9,123 nucleotides of DNA from contig JAUXBC010000027.1 in assembly GCA_030619615.1 (NCBI GenBank), positions 1-9,123 of the forward strand. Direction: 5' to 3'. This document shows, piece after piece, positions 6,863 through 9,123 of this stretch. Below the pieces are notes generated by a model. It did no database searches. It was not told the origin of the DNA and saw only the letters and a program-made list of their open reading frames with translations. Position 1 is the stretch's first letter. Every line of letters begins with the position of its first letter. A program made the position numbers and the translations under genes. This DNA comes from Dehalococcoidia bacterium. Its GTDB lineage: Bacteria > Chloroflexota > Dehalococcoidia > E44-bin15.

Positions 6863-7080
6863 TTGCCCTCTTCCTGCTCTCTCTCCCTTTTGAGGAATCG
6901 CTCCACCTCGCCAAGGAGCTCCTCGGTGCTAAATTCCAAGGGCTCTTGGATCTCCGCTTCCTCAGCGCTCGCCTGCTGCTTTAGTCGGTCAAAATAATCG
7001 AGAAGCTTTTTCGCCTCCTCAAAAAAGTCCTCAAACTCTTTTTTAAGTGCCTCCTGTTCCTCGGTAAGTCGAAAATCCAT
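6859..7080 (-). CDS. Composite 73-residue frame: acyl-CoA dehydrogenase start joined to a charged helical tail
   Basis: Residues 1-23 (MDFRLTEEQEAL through DFFEEA) are identical to the start of the acyl-CoA dehydrogenase at 4104, and 69 of 70 bases match. After codon 23 homology stops abruptly. The other 50 residues are unrelated, hydrophilic and rich in Glu/Lys/Arg (KKLLDYFDRLKQQAS, EELLGEVERFLKRERE), predicted helical or coiled coil. No FAD or acyl-CoA motif is present, so it cannot be a dehydrogenase. The chosen ATG has GGGGGGTGA just upstream, as in the intact gene; an in-frame ATG five codons earlier (7095) lacks such a site. A near-consensus promoter precedes it. It may be a duplication scar that stays open by chance, or an expressed small helical protein. 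I cannot decide between these. Confidence 0.45.
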   Translation of the reverse strand: MDFRLTEEQEALKKEFEDFFEEAKKLLDYFDRLKQQASAEEAEIQEPLEFSTEELLGEVERFLKREREQEEGN

Positions 7081-7103
7081 GCTCTCACCCCCCACTGCTC
7101 AGG

Positions 7104-7131
7104 ATTATATAACCATTCTACAGAATCTCAA
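7104..7131 (-). promoter_or_regulatory. Promoter facing the composite 73-residue frame
   Basis: On the minus strand: TTGAGA (complement of 7126-7131), 16-base spacer, TATAAT (complement of 7104-7109). It is the counterpart of the acyl-CoA dehydrogenase promoter with one change in the -35 box. The palindrome is kept as ATTCT-AC-AGAAT at 7115-7126 but has lost its outermost pair. The promoter looks functional. Confidence 0.6.
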
Positions 7132-7214
7132 TGGTGAGATTCGCGACTCTATAGGGAACCCCCAAGCGGAGGATGGAACATGAGGTCGTGAAGCGGAACC
7201 GTGAGACCGCCCCC

Positions 7215-7244
7215 TTGACGACCTTGCCCCCTAACGGCTATCAT
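7215..7244 (+). promoter_or_regulatory. Sigma70-type promoter for the second subunit pair
   Basis: TTGACG at 7215-7220 and TATCAT at 7239-7244 with an 18-base spacer. Compared with copy 1 it has one -35 mismatch and one extra spacer base, so it may be somewhat weaker. A start near 7251 leaves a leader of about 39 nt. Confidence 0.65.
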
Positions 7245-7289
7245 ATTAACGGGAAGCAGGTCCCCATAACCGTTGAAGGAGGTGTAGTT

Positions 7290-8621
7290 ATGGCTACTGA
7301 GGAAAAGAAGAAGGCGATAAATAGGCTGGCAGTAGTTAGGGAGTTCCGTGCCCTGGTGGATAAGATGTACCTCGATGGTATCGAGGCCTCCAGAGCGGGG
7401 GTGCCTACAGCTTGGGCCATGGTTAACTGGTGGCAGGGCGACCCAATACTTAAGGCCATGGATGTGGTCACCATTTACCCCGAGAACTACGGGGCAGCCT
7501 GCGCCGCCGATGGTGCTGCTGAGGCTTACCTGGAGCGCTGCGAGGCTGAGGGTTTCCCCAGCCACATCTGCGGCTATGCCAGGAATACCCTGGGCTATAC
7601 AACGAAGATGATGGAATTGGGGGAGATTCCTGCCGAGGCCCCTTTAGGGGGCATGGCCAAGCCCGTGGTGCTGTTGAGCTCAGGCGCCTTCTGCGATGCC
7701 AGGTATAAGTGGTTCCAGGCTCTGGGGCGCTACATGGATGTTCCGGTATGGGTCCTGGAGTTCCCCACCCCCGGGGTGAAGGAGAGCGCCCTAGAAGGGG
7801 TCTACGAGTACACCATCAAGTTCATGGTCAAAGAATTGAGGGAATTCGTCTCTTTCATGGAGCGTCTTTTGGGCAAGAAGATGGACTGGGATAAATTGAG
7901 CGAAGTGGTGGATAATACGGAACAGGTGCTCCGCCTATGGCATGAGGCCAATGAGCTGCGCAAGGCTGTCCCCTGCCCCATGCACTCCCGAGACTTCTGG
8001 ACCTGTATGGTCCCCTGCTACTACATGTCGGGGGAGAAGGAGTCGCTGGAGCTCTATCGGAAGCTGTATGATGAGGTGAAGCAGAGGGTAGATGGCAAGA
8101 TAGGGGCTGTTGCCGATGAGAAATATCGGCTGTTCTTCGCCGAGCTCCCCCCATGGCATAGCCTGAGGTTCTTCGATACCCTCGCCGAAAGGGGGTGGAA
8201 TTTCGTCATCGAGAGCCTGTACTATCACGCGCCGCTGCCCTTGGATCTGGAGGGGGTCAGCGACCCCCTGGAGCGCATCGCCCGATACGTCCATCAGATG
8301 CTCGCTGGTCGTTCCCCTGGCGCCCTGAGAGCAGGGGAGGCCACAACCATGGTCAGCGGCTATCTGGAGTGGGTCAGGGACTACAAATGCGATGGGACGA
8401 TGCTGCATCCCCTCATCTCCTGCCGCTCCGCCACCTTCTACCTTATGCACGCCCGCGACAGGCTGATGGAAAGCCTAAAGGTCCCCTCCCTTGTCGTTCA
8501 GGGCGATATTGTGGACCTAAGGGTTTTCGATCAGGCACAGGCTTTGAACGAGGCGGAGGCCTTCGTCGAAACGATGGAGCACTACAGGAGGGTTAGGAAG
8601 GAAGAGGGACTAGGGTGGTGA
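7290..8621 (+). CDS. Benzoyl-CoA reductase / 2-hydroxyacyl-CoA dehydratase-type large subunit, copy 2
   Basis: A 443-residue paralogue of the protein at 4313, about 60% identical by eye along its whole length. It keeps TAWAMVNWW, the three putative cluster cysteines (C71, C94, and C135 in CDARYKWFQ), PCPMHSRDFW and LISCRSA. It also has extra cysteines at LERCEAEG (C84) and in WTCMVPCYYM. The segment after VSDPLERIAR differs most from copy 1: LAGRSPGALRAGEATTMV replaces an aromatic-rich stretch (YFEGAMKEREYFGYM), which may mean a different acyl group. The start at 7290 is supported by AAGGAGGT at 7276-7283 and by the promoter. The frame is open upstream to an ATG at 7173, but that ATG precedes the promoter. 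The coding sequence is more GC-rich than copy 1. Confidence 0.88.
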   Translation: MATEEKKKAINRLAVVREFRALVDKMYLDGIEASRAGVPTAWAMVNWWQGDPILKAMDVVTIYPENYGAACAADGAAEAYLERCEAEGFPSHICGYARNTLGYTTKMMELGEIPAEAPLGGMAKPVVLLSSGAFCDARYKWFQALGRYMDVPVWVLEFPTPGVKESALEGVYEYTIKFMVKELREFVSFMERLLGKKMDWDKLSEVVDNTEQVLRLWHEANELRKAVPCPMHSRDFWTCMVPCYYMSGEKESLELYRKLYDEVKQRVDGKIGAVADEKYRLFFAELPPWHSLRFFDTLAERGWNFVIESLYYHAPLPLDLEGVSDPLERIARYVHQMLAGRSPGALRAGEATTMVSGYLEWVRDYKCDGTMLHPLISCRSATFYLMHARDRLMESLKVPSLVVQGDIVDLRVFDQAQALNEAEAFVETMEHYRRVRKEEGLGW

Positions 8622-8645
8622 TAGAATTAAAAAGGAGGTTTCACG

Positions 8646-9123
8646 ATGGCGGAAAATAAAGGTTTGGCCAGGGCCAAGGAGATATACCAGGATCGAGATA
8701 AAAGGGCCAAAGAGTTAAGGGCCGAAGGGAAGAGGATAATAGGCTATTTTTGCATCTATCCCCCTTTGGAGATGATCACCGCCCTGGAGATGGTTCCCTA
8801 TCGAATCCTAGGGGATATGACGGAGGCGATAACCGAGGCCGATGCCTACCTGCCAACGGTGGTCTGCCCCTTCCTGCGGAGCTGTCTTGACATTGGGTTG
8901 AAAGGCAGGTACGACTTCCTCGATGGGTTTATTGGGGTTCATGTTTGCGATGAATGTGAGAAGGTGGCTCATCTTTGGAGGTATTATATAAAGCACCCCT
9001 ATACTCACTTTATAGATATACCCCATACGCTTCACGATGCATCCTTTGAGTTCTTCGAGGCGGAGCTGAATACCTTTAGGAAGACGCTGGAGGGGTTTGC
9101 CGGGAAGGAGCTTTCCCCAGAAC
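8646..9123 (+). CDS. Benzoyl-CoA reductase / 2-hydroxyacyl-CoA dehydratase-type small subunit, copy 2, 3' end missing
   Basis: The first 159 codons of a gene that continues beyond the right edge; no stop is reached. It begins MAENKGLARAKEIYQDR and aligns with the small subunit at 5693 at about 60% identity. Cluster cysteines are kept: GYFCIYPP (C36), VVCPFLRSC (C74, C80) and VCDECEK (C101). An additional C104 gives CDEC where copy 1 has CDAQ. The ribosome binding site AAAGGAGGT at 8631-8639 is six bases before the ATG, and the large subunit ends 24 bases upstream, so the pair is one operon. About 390 residues would be expected in full. Confidence 0.9.
   Translation, partial: MAENKGLARAKEIYQDRDKRAKELRAEGKRIIGYFCIYPPLEMITALEMVPYRILGDMTEAITEADAYLPTVVCPFLRSCLDIGLKGRYDFLDGFIGVHVCDECEKVAHLWRYYIKHPYTHFIDIPHTLHDASFEFFEAELNTFRKTLEGFAGKELSPE

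Larger units (their letters stand above)
7005..7328. repeat. Direct repeat, copy 2 (dehydrogenase start, two-way promoter, large-subunit start)
   Basis: Second copy of the segment at 4029-4351, same orientation. Homology begins at the GCTT of 7005-7008, becomes nearly exact at 7011, and fades into ordinary paralogue-level similarity after about 7328. Both promoters, the ribosome binding sites and the first codons of the following gene are kept. Confidence 0.92.

Noticed and set aside
7173..7289. Upstream ATG at 7173 as the true start of the copy-2 large subunit
   Set aside because: It lies before the promoter at 7215-7244, its GGAGG directly abuts the ATG, and copy 1 is out of frame here. 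ATG 7290 has a perfect ribosome binding site in both copies.
4029..7328. Insertion sequence or transposon explaining the repeats
   Set aside because: The repeats contain gene starts and promoters, have no terminal inverted repeats, and no transposase or recombinase lies between them. A tandem duplication fits better.
7935..8450. 171-residue minus-strand frame inside the copy-2 large subunit, mirrored by a 140-residue frame at 5054-5476 in copy 1
   Set aside because: They cover matching parts of the two paralogues and look alike only because they are antisense to the same conserved protein. No ribosome binding site or family motif supports them.
1..9123. CRISPR arrays, tRNA or rRNA genes
   Set aside because: No short regularly spaced repeats, tRNA-like cloverleaf or rRNA signature sequence was seen on either strand.

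Overview
The window looks like a chromosomal segment of a strictly anaerobic bacterium with moderately high GC. It uses strong AAGGAGG ribosome binding sites and sigma70-type promoters. Low-potential iron-sulfur proteins, an acyl-CoA dehydrogenase and two benzoyl-CoA reductase / 2-hydroxyacyl-CoA dehydratase-type subunit pairs together suggest a syntrophic, sulfate-reducing or sediment organism that handles CoA thioesters. Desulfobacterota and Chloroflexota (Dehalococcoidia) are plausible hosts, but I cannot settle the taxon by reading.

Layout. Bases 1-932 hold the 3' part of a class I SAM-dependent methyltransferase-like gene. A 257-base gap contains an inverted repeat, a good sigma70 promoter and a roughly 105-nt leader for a three-gene operon (1190-2882): a cysteine-rich 278-residue iron-sulfur protein, an 80-residue 2[4Fe-4S] ferredoxin, and a 193-residue protein with four C-terminal cysteines. 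Facing it tail to tail is a full-length acyl-CoA dehydrogenase gene on the minus strand (2914-4104). It is divergent, across a 208-base two-way promoter region, from a large plus small subunit pair of the BcrB/BcrC (HgdA/HgdB) type (4313-5656, 5693-6862).

The arrangement then repeats with a period of about 2.98 kb. The two-way promoter region and the first ~23 codons of the acyl-CoA dehydrogenase recur at 7005-7328. They are followed by a second large subunit (7290-8621) and a second small subunit that runs off the right edge (8646 onward). In the second copy the dehydrogenase start is joined to an unrelated charged helical tail, giving a 73-residue composite reading frame that ends on the stop codon of the preceding gene.

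Working model (inference): the two subunit pairs are paralogous low-potential FeS enzymes that reduce or dehydrate CoA thioesters. The upstream ferredoxins could be electron carriers and the acyl-CoA dehydrogenase could act on the same acyl-CoA pool. No ATP-dependent activator (HgdC/BcrA/BcrD type) lies in the window. The notable signal is the mismatch within the duplication: the shared control region is about 88% identical and the dehydrogenase start 69 of 70 bases identical, while the subunits are only about 60% identical in protein and differ visibly in base composition.
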